A stretch of DNA of 64,000 nt from Kerstersia similis (GCF_965139615.1 NZ_CBCSIQ010000022.1:5205-69204), one strand, 5' to 3'; counted from the stretch's first letter, positions 25,913 to 35,092 are shown. Numbers and translations: made by a program. Notes: generated from the sequence alone by a model not told the origin.

Positions 25913-26609
25913 GGTATTGCTCCTTAGGTTCTCTCAGGGTTCCCAGAACATCAACGCGCGCAGTAACTGCCGGTTAAGCTGGCACTTAGCTGCCCGGAAA
26001 ATTCATTGGCGAATTCTGCGCGCATGGGAAGGCTGCGAGCCGGGGAAATGCCAATGAACATCGTGCAACCCTTTGATATGGCCCGCGTGGTGTGCGCGAG
26101 CCATTTCAAATGGCGCTGACAGGCTGGGGACTGCCTGCCTCGATGTAAATCTGTCGGGGATGGGGGATGGGGCACCGCCTCTTCCGCATAGGGATGAGCG
26201 ATGCTGTGCGCCTGCCTTTGATCAGAGGCAGGTACAGAAACGGCGGTCGGAAAGATCGTGCCAGACACGGGCGTGGTGATAGACAAGTTCGTAGCCGATC
26301 GGGGCGGGGCCGGAAATACCTCAATCATAGGGGAATTTGCCTGGATTGGGATGTTTGCGGCCAATTTCCAGCGTTGCTTTTCTGACAGTGTGGTTTCAGG
26401 CGCAGCACTTGGGCGGGAGAGGCATGAATGCTGACTCTCCAGGCCAAGGGCAGGGGCGTTTGACGACACGGAAAAAATGTCTGGCAGGACGGCTTGCGTG
26501 ATGGTGTCCGGAAGGATGAAACCGCCCCGCTGCCTTCCTGGTGAATACAGGTCGTTCAGGCGTGCGGGGCGATGTGTCATGTCGTCTTGAATGACCGTTG
26601 CGCCGGGCT
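25913..26609. other. Gene-free region between gltX and the histone-like gene
   Basis: About 700 bases hold only short or shadow frames on both strands with no recognisable protein. The part next to 25912 must contain the histone-like gene's promoter and its AAGGAG site. The composition is slightly less GC-rich than the neighbouring genes. I see no RNA gene, repeat or mobile-element remnant. Confidence 0.5.
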
Positions 26610-28004
26610 TCAGATCTGGTTCAGGCGAGCCAGCACCGTGTCGCGGCCAAGCAGCTCCAGCACGGCGTCGATGGAGGGGGTCTGGGTACGGCCAACGACC
26701 GCCACGCGCAAGGGGATGGCCAGTTGCGGCATTTTCAGGCCGCGTTCCTTGATGAAGGACTTGACCTGCGCGTTCAGCGCTTCGCGTTGCCACGGCGTGT
26801 CCGCCAGCTGCGCCGCAAAATCACGCAGCAGGGTACGGTTGCCGTCGCCCAGGTGTTCTTGCACCAAGGCGTCGGATGCCGGTTCATGCGGACCGCAGAA
26901 CAGCATGGCGCCGTCAGCCAGTTGCTCCAGGGTTTCGGCGCGGTCTTTCAGCAGGGCAATCACGGCTTCGAGATTGTCGATGTCTGCCTTGCCGCCACGG
27001 GCCGCGATACGCGGCGCAACCAGCTTGGCCAGGTCAGCGTCCGGCGTCTGCTTGATGTAATGGGCATTGACCCAGTTCAGTTTCTTCGGATCCCATTGCG
27101 CAGCCGAGCGCGACAGATGGCTGGGGTCGAACCATTCAACGAATTGTTCGCGGGTGAACAGTTCATCGTCACCATGGCTCCAGCCCAGGCGCGCCAGATA
27201 GTTGATCATGGCTTCCGGCAGGTAGCCGTCGCGGTCATATTCCATGACGCTGACGGCACCGTGGCGTTTGGACAGCTTCTCGCCGTCCGGGCCCAGGATC
27301 ATGGGCAGGTGGCCGTATTCGGGCACCTTGCCGCCCAGGGCGCGCAGAATGTTGATCTGGCGTGGCGTGTTGTTGACGTGGTCGTCGCCGCGGATGACAT
27401 GGGTGATATTCATGTCGAGGTCATCGACGACCACGCAGAAGTTGTAGGTCGGCGTGCCATCAGGACGGGCGATGATCAGGTCGTCCAGCTCGCTGTTGGC
27501 AAAGCGGATGGGGCCTTTGACCATGTCGTTCCACGCGGTTTCGCCATCCAGCGGGCTGCGAAAGCGAATGACGGGCTTGCGGCCTTCCGGCACCGGCGGC
27601 AGCGTTTTGCCGGGCTCCGGGCGCCAGGTGCCGTCATAGCGCGGCTTCAGGCCCTGGGCGCGTGCGGCTTCGCGCATGGCTTCGACTTCTTCCGGGCTGC
27701 TGTAGCAGTAGTAGGCCGTGCCGGCATCCAGCATGCCCGCCAGCACTTCGCGGTAGCGGTCCATGCGCTGCATTTGATAGAACGGGCCTTCGTCTGCATC
27801 CAGGTGCAGCCAGCGCATGCCGTCCAGAATGGCCTGGACGGCTTCCGGCGTGGAGCGCTCGACATCCGTGTCCTCGACGCGCAGGACGAAGGTGCCGCCG
27901 TGATGGCGTGCATAGGCCCAGGAAAACAGGGCCGTGCGAGCGCCGCCCAGATGCAGGAAGCCGGTAGGAGAGGGAGCGAAACGGGTGCGTACGGGTGTGG
28001 TCAT
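26610..28004 (-). CDS. gltX: Glutamyl-tRNA synthetase
   Basis: GltX charges tRNA-Glu (and supplies the glutamyl-tRNA used towards hemL). The 464-residue class I synthetase has the HIGH-type motif in APSPTGFLHLGGART (H18-L-G-G21) and the KMSKS-type EKLSKRHG. I chose MTTPVRTRF at 28004; an alternative ATG at 28022 adds six residues, and neither has a clear ribosome binding site. The gene is divergent from the PatZ-like gene with only about 100 bases between them. Confidence 0.97.
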   Translation of the reverse strand: MTTPVRTRFAPSPTGFLHLGGARTALFSWAYARHHGGTFVLRVEDTDVERSTPEAVQAILDGMRWLHLDADEGPFYQMQRMDRYREVLAGMLDAGTAYYCYSSPEEVEAMREAARAQGLKPRYDGTWRPEPGKTLPPVPEGRKPVIRFRSPLDGETAWNDMVKGPIRFANSELDDLIIARPDGTPTYNFCVVVDDLDMNITHVIRGDDHVNNTPRQINILRALGGKVPEYGHLPMILGPDGEKLSKRHGAVSVMEYDRDGYLPEAMINYLARLGWSHGDDELFTREQFVEWFDPSHLSRSAAQWDPKKLNWVNAHYIKQTPDADLAKLVAPRIAARGGKADIDNLEAVIALLKDRAETLEQLADGAMLFCGPHEPASDALVQEHLGDGNRTLLRDFAAQLADTPWQREALNAQVKSFIKERGLKMPQLAIPLRVAVVGRTQTPSIDAVLELLGRDTVLARLNQI

Positions 28005-28103
28005 GGCTGGCGCGGGTGGCATGGTGTGAATACTGCTTTCATGCCACCGTGAGTGCGTGTAGGGTTATGGTATCCGTATCATTTTAATGGAGCGCCACCC
28101 ACT

Positions 28104-30557
28104 ATGTTGCGTCATCTTATTGCTCCGCTGTTTGATCCGCGCACCTTGCTGGTCATGGCCGATAGTGCCTTGCCTGTTATGCAGAGTCTGCCGGCCACAC
28201 TGCGCGACCGCGTGACACGGGTGGAATGCGTGCCGGGCGAGGTGCCGGCATTGCCAGAAACGCTCTGTGGGCTGGCGCCGGGCGCGCGCTTGGATCTGGC
28301 CCTGGTCGGCGTGCGGCCTTCCGTGCTGCTGGAGACTTTGGCGCGGCTGGAACCGTTCCGGCCGCATGCGGCCATTCTGCTGCCCTCCGATGAGGCGGAT
28401 CCGGCACCGGCGGTGACGGCGGCGCTGTGCCGCGATTGGGCCTTGCGTCATCAGTGTGCGTTGCTGGGTCCCAATGCCTTTGGTGTGCAACGTCCACCTG
28501 CCGGCTTGAATCTCAGCCAGCATCCCATTCTGGCGCGGCGCGGCAAAGTAGCGCTGGTGACGCAATCGCGCGCGCTCATGGCGGCGGTAATGGATTGGGC
28601 GGATGATGCCCATATCGGGTTCTCCGTGGCCGTGGCGCTGGGCGACGAGGCGGTGATCGGTTTGCCCCAGGTGCTGGATTTTCTGTCAGGCGATAGCTGG
28701 ACCGATAGCATCGCGCTCTATGTCGAAGATGTCGGGTTTGCGCGCGAGTTCATGAGTGCATTGCGCGCCGCTGCCATGGTCAAGCCGGTGGTGGTGCTGA
28801 AAGCCGGACGCGCGTTGGATGTGTCGGGGGCCGATAACGCATTTGATGCGGCCTTGCGGCGCGCCGGCGCCGTGCGGGTACGTTATTTCGTACAGCTGTT
28901 CTCGGCGCTGAAGGTGCTGGGGTATGCGCGGCGGCCACGTGGGCGCGGTGTTGCTTTGCTGTCCAACGGCAGTGGCCCGCCGCAGTTGGCGCTGGACCTG
29001 ATGGGGCCGGCGTCGGCGGTGTTGCAGGCGGACCTGGTGGCGGCGACACGCAAGCGCCTGGCGGAGTTGCTGGAACCGGCTGCCAAACCTTCCAATCCGG
29101 TGATTACCTATGCGCCCTTGACGCCGGATCGCGTGGCAGAGCTGCTGTTGTGCCTGCTGGACGACGCCAATGTCGAAGGCGTGCTGGTCTTGCTGGCGCC
29201 GGATGCCCGTTCGGATCTGGCGGGCGTGGTGGCGCGCCTGGCGCAGTTGGCGCCCAAGGCGCGCAAGCCGGTCATTACCTGCTTGATGGGCGATGCCGGC
29301 ATGCGCCCGCTGCGGCGTCTGATGGATGATGCCGGAACGCCGGCTTTTCGGACGCCGGAATCCGCTGCCGATGCCTTCGGCGTGTTGGCCACGCATCATT
29401 ACAACCAGCAGTTGCTGATCCAGACCCAGCCACCCGAGCAGCATGGCGAGGCGCCGGATATTGCCGGGGCCGAGCGTGTGCTGGCGCATGCCAGGGCAGC
29501 GGCGCGCCAGGAGCTGGAACCCGCCGAATGCCGCGCCTTGTTGCGCGCGTTTCTGGTACCCGTGGCCGGGCCGTACGTCGGGTGTGAGCCACCGGGCGAC
29601 GCGCTGGAACCGCCAGCCGCCATCCGGGTGCGTACGGATTGCCGCTTTGGCCCCGTGCTGAGCCTGGGGGCGGGCGGTGCGGCGGCAAGCATGCAGGCGC
29701 CTGATCGGGGGGCGGATCTGGCGCCGCTCAATGCGTTCCTGGCACGGCAGCTGATGGAACGCAGCCGCCTGTGGCAAAGGGTGCTGCGCGACCATATCAG
29801 CCCGGTGGCTGAAGAGGCTTTGCGGGTTGCGCTGGAGCGGATTTCCGATCTGGTGACGGAGCTGCCGGATGTGCGGGAGATCGACATCGACCCGCTGTAT
29901 GTAGGGGATGCCGGCCTGACGGCCGGCGGGATGCGTATCCGTCTGGCAGAATTGCCGGCGCAACGGCCGGCTGCCAGCGGCTATCCGCATATGGCGATAC
30001 ATCCGTACCCGATGCAGTGGGTGCGGCAGCGTCAGTTTGCGGATGGCGCGCCCTGGGAAATACGGCCCATCCGTCCGGACGATGCCGAGCTGTTGCAGAC
30101 GTTCATTCGCGGGCTGTCGGAAGAAACCCGCTATATGCGCTTCGTGTCGATGATGCGGGAGCTGACGCCGCGTATGCTGGCGCGCTATACCCAGGTGGAT
30201 TACCACCGTGAGTTCGCGCTGGTGGCGACGACGCGGGTGCCGAATCCTGCCAATCGCGGCCTGCCGATGGAGATCATCATTGGCCTGGCGCATTATCTGC
30301 GCAATGCTGACGGGCGCGGTGCGGAGTATGCATTGGTCGTGGCGGACGACTGGCAGCGGCGCCGGCTGGGACGCGAGTTGATGGGGACGCTGATCGAGGC
30401 GGCCGCGGCTCAGGGGCTGGAGTACATCGACGGCCTGGTGCTGGCAAACAACCGTCCGATGCTGGGCCTGATGACCAGTCTGGGTTTCACCAATGATGTG
30501 GATGCCGAGGACCCGAGCATGCGACGGGTCTGGCTGGGGCTCAGGCCGGCGCGCTGA
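28104..30557 (+). CDS. PatZ-like fusion: NDP-forming acyl-CoA synthetase-like domains plus GNAT acetyltransferase
   Basis: This 817-residue protein has an N-terminal CoA-binding/succinyl-CoA-ligase-like half (LIAPLFDPRTLLVMADS; NAFGVQRPPAGLNLS; GKVALVTQSRALMAAVMDWA), a shortened ATP-grasp-like part (about 465-630, ending REIDIDPLYVG) and a C-terminal GNAT domain (about 655-810: WEIRPIRPDDAELLQTFIRGLSEETRYMRF; YALVVADDWQRRRLGRELM). In PatZ/YfiQ the GNAT domain acetylates lysines, for example on acetyl-CoA synthetase, while the synthetase part is non-catalytic and regulatory. The nucleotide-binding signatures here look worn, fitting that role. The start ATG has GGAG 11 bases ahead. Confidence 0.88.
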   Translation: MLRHLIAPLFDPRTLLVMADSALPVMQSLPATLRDRVTRVECVPGEVPALPETLCGLAPGARLDLALVGVRPSVLLETLARLEPFRPHAAILLPSDEADPAPAVTAALCRDWALRHQCALLGPNAFGVQRPPAGLNLSQHPILARRGKVALVTQSRALMAAVMDWADDAHIGFSVAVALGDEAVIGLPQVLDFLSGDSWTDSIALYVEDVGFAREFMSALRAAAMVKPVVVLKAGRALDVSGADNAFDAALRRAGAVRVRYFVQLFSALKVLGYARRPRGRGVALLSNGSGPPQLALDLMGPASAVLQADLVAATRKRLAELLEPAAKPSNPVITYAPLTPDRVAELLLCLLDDANVEGVLVLLAPDARSDLAGVVARLAQLAPKARKPVITCLMGDAGMRPLRRLMDDAGTPAFRTPESAADAFGVLATHHYNQQLLIQTQPPEQHGEAPDIAGAERVLAHARAAARQELEPAECRALLRAFLVPVAGPYVGCEPPGDALEPPAAIRVRTDCRFGPVLSLGAGGAAASMQAPDRGADLAPLNAFLARQLMERSRLWQRVLRDHISPVAEEALRVALERISDLVTELPDVREIDIDPLYVGDAGLTAGGMRIRLAELPAQRPAASGYPHMAIHPYPMQWVRQRQFADGAPWEIRPIRPDDAELLQTFIRGLSEETRYMRFVSMMRELTPRMLARYTQVDYHREFALVATTRVPNPANRGLPMEIIIGLAHYLRNADGRGAEYALVVADDWQRRRLGRELMGTLIEAAAAQGLEYIDGLVLANNRPMLGLMTSLGFTNDVDAEDPSMRRVWLGLRPAR

Positions 30558-30630
30558 TGGCCGGCTGGCGTGGCCGGCACGGCAGCGTGCCGCATCGGGC
30601 GGCGGCACGCTGGCCGGGAGGGTGGCGCGC

Positions 30631-31314
30631 TTATTGCACGGACAGTACGGTTTTCAGGAAGACGGCGATGTCGGCGATTTCCTGCGGGCAGACCGAGTGC
30701 GGCATGGGGTAGGTACGCCATTCGATCTGGTAGCCCAGGCTATCCAGAATGCGTCGCGCCGTTTCGGCCCGGGCCGGAATGACGATGGGATCCTGGGTGC
30801 CATGCGCCATGAAGATAGGCGTTTGCTGGTTCGCCGGGCTGCGTTCCTGGGCCAGCGAGTCAGCCAGGGGCAGATATCCGGATAGGGCGACCAGGCCGGC
30901 CAGCGTTTCGGGGTGGCGCAGCCCGGTGTATAGCGTCATGGCGCAGCCTTGCGAGAAGCCGGCCAGGACGATATTGGCAGCAGGAATGCCACGCGCCTTT
31001 TCGCGGGCGATCAGCGCTTCGATCTGGTCGGCGGAGGCGCGGATGCCCGCGCCGTCTTCGCGGGCGCCGGCCGCCATCTGGAAGATGTCGTACCAGGCGC
31101 GCATGGGCATGCCACCGTTGATGGTGACCGGCCGCACCTGCGCATGCGGGAAAACAAAGCGGATCGCTGGAGCGCCCGGCCAGGACAGGTGCGGCACGAT
31201 GGGCGCGAAGTCATTGCCGTCAGCGCCCAGGCCGTGCATCCAGATGACGGCATGTGTCGGGTTGGGCGCGGTTTCCAGTTCGATGGTGTCCAGCAGGTCG
31301 GTAGCGGAAGTCAT
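30631..31314 (-). CDS. Carboxylesterase / phospholipase, alpha-beta hydrolase
   Basis: This 227-residue member of the acyl-protein thioesterase/carboxylesterase family has the oxyanion region VIWMHGLGADGNDFAP, catalytic Ser121 in GFSQG, Asp175 in GTQDPIV and His206 in PMPHSVC. The segment LSWPGAPAIRFVFPHAQVRPVTINGGMPMRAWYD is family-typical. The physiological ester is unknown. The start overlaps the yjgA stop by 4 bases. Confidence 0.92.
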   Translation of the reverse strand: MTSATDLLDTIELETAPNPTHAVIWMHGLGADGNDFAPIVPHLSWPGAPAIRFVFPHAQVRPVTINGGMPMRAWYDIFQMAAGAREDGAGIRASADQIEALIAREKARGIPAANIVLAGFSQGCAMTLYTGLRHPETLAGLVALSGYLPLADSLAQERSPANQQTPIFMAHGTQDPIVIPARAETARRILDSLGYQIEWRTYPMPHSVCPQEIADIAVFLKTVLSVQ

Positions 31315-31895
31315 GATTCGATATCGGGTTCAGAGGGTGCGGCAGACTGTTCAGCATCGAACAGTGATTTGAGTGTCTGGAACAGGGCGCGATAGTGCTT
31401 GCGCTGCGGTTCGTGGCTTTCCGGCAGCGTCGCGTTGGTTGCGGCTTCCTTGCGGGCGGCGCGCAACTGGGCGCGCAGGGCCTGGATATCGACGTCCGGA
31501 TGGCGGTTCAGCAGTTCCGTCAGCGGTTGGTCGTCTTGCATCAGCCGATCGCGCAGGCGTTCGATGCGATGCAGGCTGGCTGTTTGTTCGCGCGAGCCGT
31601 TGGCCCAGATGTCGAGCTGGGTGCGGATGGCGTCTGCGGGTGCGTCGCGCATCAGCTTGCCGACGTAATGGGTCTGGCGGCGGCGTGCGCCATGGCTGTT
31701 GATGCGCTGTGCGGCCCGGATCGCTTCATACAGCGATTCGGACAACGGCAGTTGTTTCAAGCGGTCAACAGGCAGTTCGATCAGCGTTTTGCCCAGGTCT
31801 AGCAAGGCGTGCATTTCACGTTTGACCTGGGATTTGCTGGGGGACAGATCCTCCTCGTCGAACTCGTCTGTCGTGTTGTGGGCGGGCGGGCGCAT
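31311..31895 (-). CDS. YjgA/DarP ribosome-associated protein
   Basis: This 194-residue acidic-to-basic helical protein of the YjgA (DUF615) family shows SPSKSQVKREMHALLDLGKTLIELP at the start and INSHGARRRQTHYVGKLMR in the middle, both diagnostic. YjgA associates with late 50S precursors. It is divergent from pmbA, a very common proteobacterial arrangement. Confidence 0.95.
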   Translation of the reverse strand: MRPPAHNTTDEFDEEDLSPSKSQVKREMHALLDLGKTLIELPVDRLKQLPLSESLYEAIRAAQRINSHGARRRQTHYVGKLMRDAPADAIRTQLDIWANGSREQTASLHRIERLRDRLMQDDQPLTELLNRHPDVDIQALRAQLRAARKEAATNATLPESHEPQRKHYRALFQTLKSLFDAEQSAAPSEPDIES

Positions 31896-32004
31896 GGGGA
31901 AATCCTGAATGAGGCAAATGAAAAAGAATGGCGGCAGGCGGACGAAACTTCGTCATGCTTGCGGCGACTTGGCTATGATACCCGCCTCAGCGTATGGGAA
32001 AGTC

Positions 32005-33372
32005 ATGGCAGATTCTTCTTCGAATTTTTTACCGATTGCCGCGAATCAGGCATTGTTCCGCGAACTGGTCGAGTTGGCACTGGGCCACGCACGTAGTCTG
32101 GGTGCCAGCGATGCGGCGGCCGAAGTCTCGGAAAGCCAGGGGCTGAGCGTGTCGGTGCGTCGCCGCGATGTCGAAACCGTGGAGCAGACGCGCGATCGTT
32201 CGCTGGGTGTGACGGTCTATGCGGGGCAGCGGCGGGGTTCTGCGAGCACCTCCGATTTTTCGCCGCAGGCGATCCGGGCCGCGGTGGAAGCCGCCTGGCA
32301 TATTGCCCGCTATACCGGCGAGGATGAGGCGGCCGGCCTGCCGGATGCGGATGAGCTGGCGACGGAGTTTCCCGATCTGAAGCTGCATTATCCCTGGGCG
32401 CTCGATGCCGACGAGGCGGCCCGGCTGGCGTTGCGCGCCGAGCAGGCTGCACGTGCGGTCAGCAAAATGATCACCAACAGCGATGGATCGCAGATCAATG
32501 CCAGCGAAGGGCATTTCGTGTTGGGTAATACGCGCGGTTTCATGGGGGGCTATCCCTATTCGCGCCACAGCCTGTCGGTGGCGCCGATCGCCGGACGCGG
32601 CAATCGCATGCAGCGCGATTATTGGTATAGCGCCGTGCTGAATCCGGCAGATCTGGCAGACCCTGATGCCTTGGGGCGCTATGCCGCCCAGCGTGCCTTG
32701 TCGCGCTTGTCGGCGCGGCGCATTCCTACCGGTAATTATCCTGTGCTGTTCGAGGCGCCGCTGGCGCTGGGGCTGATGGGCGCCATGGTGCGCGCCGCCA
32801 GTGGCGGCGCTTTGTACCGTAAAGCGTCGTTCCTGCTGGATGGCATGGGCAAACAGCTGTTTCCGAGCCATATCCGGATGGATGAGGATCCGTTCCTGCC
32901 TGGGCAGGGCGGCAGCGCGGCGTTCGATGATGAGGGCGTGCGCACGCGGGCGCGCCGCGTGGTGGATGCTGGTGTGCTGCAGGGCTATTTCCTGTCCACC
33001 TATACGGCGCGCAAGCTGGGTTTGCCGCCGACGGGAAATGCCGGTGGCTCGCACAATCTGGTGTTGCGTTCGACACGTACCCGCAAGACGGATGATTTCC
33101 GTGCGATGCTCAAGAAGATGGGCACGGGTCTGTTGGTGACCGAGCTGATCGGTCAGGGCGTGAATTATGTGACTGGTGATTATTCGCGCGGCGCTTTTGG
33201 ATATTGGGTGGAAAACGGCGAGATCGTCCATGCGGTGGAGGAGATCACGATTGCCGGGAACCTGCTGGATATGTTCAAGGGGATAGTTGCCGTCGGTGCG
33301 GACGCGATCACGCGTGGCGCGAAAACCAGCGGTTCGATTTTGATTGACAAGATGGCAGTGGCAGGTTCCTGA
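32005..33372 (+). CDS. pmbA: Metalloprotease PmbA (TldE)
   Basis: PmbA/TldE pairs with TldD in a zinc protease that degrades unfolded peptides and matures some peptides such as microcins. The 455-residue protein starts at the ATG preceded by GGGAA; it shows ASDAAAEVSESQGLSVSVRRRDVETVEQ near the N-terminus and GQGVNYVTGDYSRGAFGYWVENGEIVHAVEEITIAGNL-type residues at the end. A TATGAT -10-like hexamer lies about 30 bases before the start, in the yjgA-pmbA divergent region. Confidence 0.96.
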   Translation: MADSSSNFLPIAANQALFRELVELALGHARSLGASDAAAEVSESQGLSVSVRRRDVETVEQTRDRSLGVTVYAGQRRGSASTSDFSPQAIRAAVEAAWHIARYTGEDEAAGLPDADELATEFPDLKLHYPWALDADEAARLALRAEQAARAVSKMITNSDGSQINASEGHFVLGNTRGFMGGYPYSRHSLSVAPIAGRGNRMQRDYWYSAVLNPADLADPDALGRYAAQRALSRLSARRIPTGNYPVLFEAPLALGLMGAMVRAASGGALYRKASFLLDGMGKQLFPSHIRMDEDPFLPGQGGSAAFDDEGVRTRARRVVDAGVLQGYFLSTYTARKLGLPPTGNAGGSHNLVLRSTRTRKTDDFRAMLKKMGTGLLVTELIGQGVNYVTGDYSRGAFGYWVENGEIVHAVEEITIAGNLLDMFKGIVAVGADAITRGAKTSGSILIDKMAVAGS

Positions 33373-33607
33373 TTTTTCATGCTAAACTCGCGGGTTTCTG
33401 CCTTCATGGGCAGGGAATTCGCACGGGCGGTTGACAACGCTTTGGCGAGAGCACGCTGCACAAGCCGGTATTCCTGAGCCTTGCGTTCGGGGTCGGGTGG
33501 TCGTAGCGTGATTTTGAACTTTTCCGGGCGTGTCCTGAACGGCGCGCGGGGTATGGGCCAATGGTGGCGCAGCCTGACCGGATTCCATTTGATTTTAGGA
33601 ACAGATC
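33373..33607 (+). promoter_or_regulatory. rplM leader region
   Basis: The 235 bases between pmbA and rplM include TGCTAAACT (33380-33388), an extended -10-like element, leaving a leader of about 210 bases. Ribosomal protein operons of this type are often autoregulated through their leader; I cannot identify a specific L13 leader fold here. Confidence 0.35.
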
Positions 33608-34036
33608 ATGAAGACCTTTGTGGCAAAGCCGCATGAAGTCAAGCGTGACTGGTTCGTGATTGATGCCAAGGGCAAGGTCCTGGGTCGTGTGGCCAGCGAA
33701 GTCGCACGCCGCCTCCGTGGCAAGCACAAACCGGAATTCACGCCTCACGTTGACACCGGCGATTACATCGTCATCGTTAACGCGGCCGATATCGTCGTGA
33801 CCGGCAACAAGGCGCTGGACAAGCGCTACTACCGTCACTCGGGCTACCCCGGCGGCATCACCGAAACCAATTTCGAGAAGATGCAGCAGCGTTTCCCGGG
33901 CCGTGCGCTCGAGAAGGCCGTCAAGGGCATGCTGCCCAAGGGTCCTCTGGGCTACGCCATGATCAAGAAAATGAAGGTGTACGCTGGTGCCGAGCACCCG
34001 CACGCCGCTCAACAGCCGCAGCCGCTGGAAATCTAA
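33608..34036 (+). CDS. rplM: 50S ribosomal protein L13
   Basis: This 142-residue protein starts MKTFVAKPHEVKRDWFVIDAKG and contains LGRVASEVARRLRGKHK and KRYYRHSGYPGG, all L13 signatures. It is followed 9 bases later by rpsI, the universal rplM-rpsI operon. Confidence 0.99.
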   Translation: MKTFVAKPHEVKRDWFVIDAKGKVLGRVASEVARRLRGKHKPEFTPHVDTGDYIVIVNAADIVVTGNKALDKRYYRHSGYPGGITETNFEKMQQRFPGRALEKAVKGMLPKGPLGYAMIKKMKVYAGAEHPHAAQQPQPLEI

Positions 34037-34045
34037 GGAAAGGCC

Positions 34046-34438
34046 ATGATCGGTAACTGGAACTACGGCACCGGCCGCCGCAAGACTTCGGTGGCTCGCG
34101 TGTTTCTCAAGAAGGGCTCGGGCAAGATCGTGGTCAACGGCAAGGCTGTTGACGAATACTTCGCTCGTGAAACCGGCCGCATGGTTGTGCGTCAGCCTCT
34201 GGTGCTGACCGGCCATCTGGAGTCGTTCGATTTCCACATCAACGTGCATGGCGGCGGCGAAAGCGGCCAAGCCGGTGCAGTGCGTCACGGTATCACCCGC
34301 GCATTGATCGACTACGATGCAACGCTGAAGCCCGCACTGTCCCAGGCTGGCCTGGTGACCCGCGATGCGCGTGAAGTCGAGCGTAAGAAGACCGGCTTCC
34401 ACAAGGCCCGTCGCCGCAAGCAATTCAGCAAGCGCTGA
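34046..34438 (+). CDS. rpsI: 30S ribosomal protein S9
   Basis: This 130-residue protein begins MIGNWNYGTGRRKTSVARVF and ends RKKTGFHKARRRKQFSKR, the S9 tail that reaches the P-site tRNA. It ends the rplM-rpsI operon and is followed by two hairpins. Confidence 0.99.
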   Translation: MIGNWNYGTGRRKTSVARVFLKKGSGKIVVNGKAVDEYFARETGRMVVRQPLVLTGHLESFDFHINVHGGGESGQAGAVRHGITRALIDYDATLKPALSQAGLVTRDAREVERKKTGFHKARRRKQFSKR

Positions 34439-34455
34439 TGCAGTTTTGTCCGTGC

Positions 34456-34520
34456 CGCTTTTCGAAGCGGTATGGGCAGGCGAAAAAACCCTGGCTGTTT
34501 TGGCAGCCAGGGTTTTTTTT
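34456..34520 (+). terminator. rpsI double-hairpin terminator
   Basis: A first stem CCGCTT-TTCG-AAGCGG (34456-34471) is followed by AAAAAACCCTGGCTG (34483-34497) pairing with CAGCCAGGGTTTTTT (34504-34518), ending in a run of eight T. This is a strong intrinsic terminator. Confidence 0.95.
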
Positions 34521-34532
34521 ATGCTGTGGCGG

Positions 34533-34568
34533 TTTGGGTTTGGGTTTGGGTTTGGGTTTGGGTTTGGG
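34533..34568 (+). repeat. (TTTGGG)6 hexamer repeat
   Basis: Six uninterrupted copies of TTTGGG follow directly after the rpsI terminator, flanked by further near copies (GG before, GGTTTGGGG after). The G-runs on the plus strand can form G-quadruplexes, and the tract is prone to slippage. Confidence 0.95.
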
Positions 34569-34603
34569 TCGGTTTGGGGCAGAGAGCGCCGTGCTAAGCC
34601 GCA

Positions 34604-34823
34604 CCCAGGCCAACCGCCCAGGCCCGCGCAGATCGCGTGGTTCCGGCTGCGCCGGAACTCCCCGGTGTCCAGGGCAGGAACGGGGCGGGCACACAACTCG
34701 CGGCGCGGACAGTCCACCGGACTGTCCGCAAGCGTGCCGCTCAGACACGTGTGCCCTGGTTTCCCCGTTCCCACCCCGGACACCGGCACGCTCCACTGCG
34801 CCAGCCTGGGCGGTTGGCCTGGG
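34604..34823. repeat. 220-base nested palindrome
   Basis: The outer arms 34604-34623 and 34804-34823 are a perfect 20-bp inverted repeat. Inside are GCGCAG/CTGCGC, a 24-base arm pair with three mismatches (34662-34685 with 34763-34786), GGGCACAC/GTGTGCCC (34687-34694 with 34749-34756) and a central perfect 11-bp stem with a 3-base loop (34705-34729). The left half has an extra 8-bp hairpin at 34640-34658. It is either an intergenic repeat family member (MITE-like) or a large structured RNA. Confidence 0.85.
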
Positions 34824-34890
34824 CGCTCGCATTGGTTGCGCGCAGCGGCGAAACCAATGACAGGATTTTTCATCCGTCAGATGGGGCTAT

Positions 34891-34946
34891 CTTCACCTCT
34901 TCACCTCTTCACCTCTTCGCCTCTTTGTCTCTTTGTCTCTTTGTTT
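34891..34946 (+). repeat. Octamer polypyrimidine repeat (7 units)
   Basis: Three copies of CTTCACCT, one CTTCGCCT, two CTTTGTCT and one CTTTGTTT follow without gaps. The unit evolves from one end to the other, which suggests growth by slippage. It lies about 145 bases upstream of the argC start. Confidence 0.95.
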
Positions 34947-35092
34947 CGGCGGCAGGGCAGAGGGTTATGAGGGGGGCGGGAGCGCGCGCAATGGGGAGAA
35001 ATCAGGGAACTTGGAAAAAGTACCGGGGGTCTCATCCAGAAGCGATAGAATCAATGGTTTCAGAAGAACCCGTATTACGAGAGGATTTCGAC

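Larger units (their letters stand above)
34521..35092. other. Repeat-filled rpsI-argC intergenic region
   Basis: Between the rpsI terminator and argC there is no believable gene. The 572 bases are occupied by the hexamer repeat, the 220-base palindrome and the octamer repeat. An open frame runs from 34637 through to argC, and a long minus-strand frame crosses the region, but their composition is repeat-derived. The argC promoter must lie here; a weak candidate is GATAGAATC at 35043-35052. Confidence 0.7.

Noticed and set aside
25913..26609. Small proteins in the gap next to gltX
   Set aside because: Several short frames overlap on both strands, with low-complexity Arg/Pro content typical of random GC-rich DNA.
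33404..34873. A 489-codon minus-strand open frame across rpsI and rplM
   Set aside because: It is antisense to two ribosomal protein genes and contains an Asn-Pro run made by the TTTGGG repeat; it is a compositional shadow.
34637..35092. A 152-codon N-terminal extension of argC
   Set aside because: ArgC similarity begins at the ATG at 35093, which has its own ribosome binding site; the extension is translated palindrome and octamer repeat.
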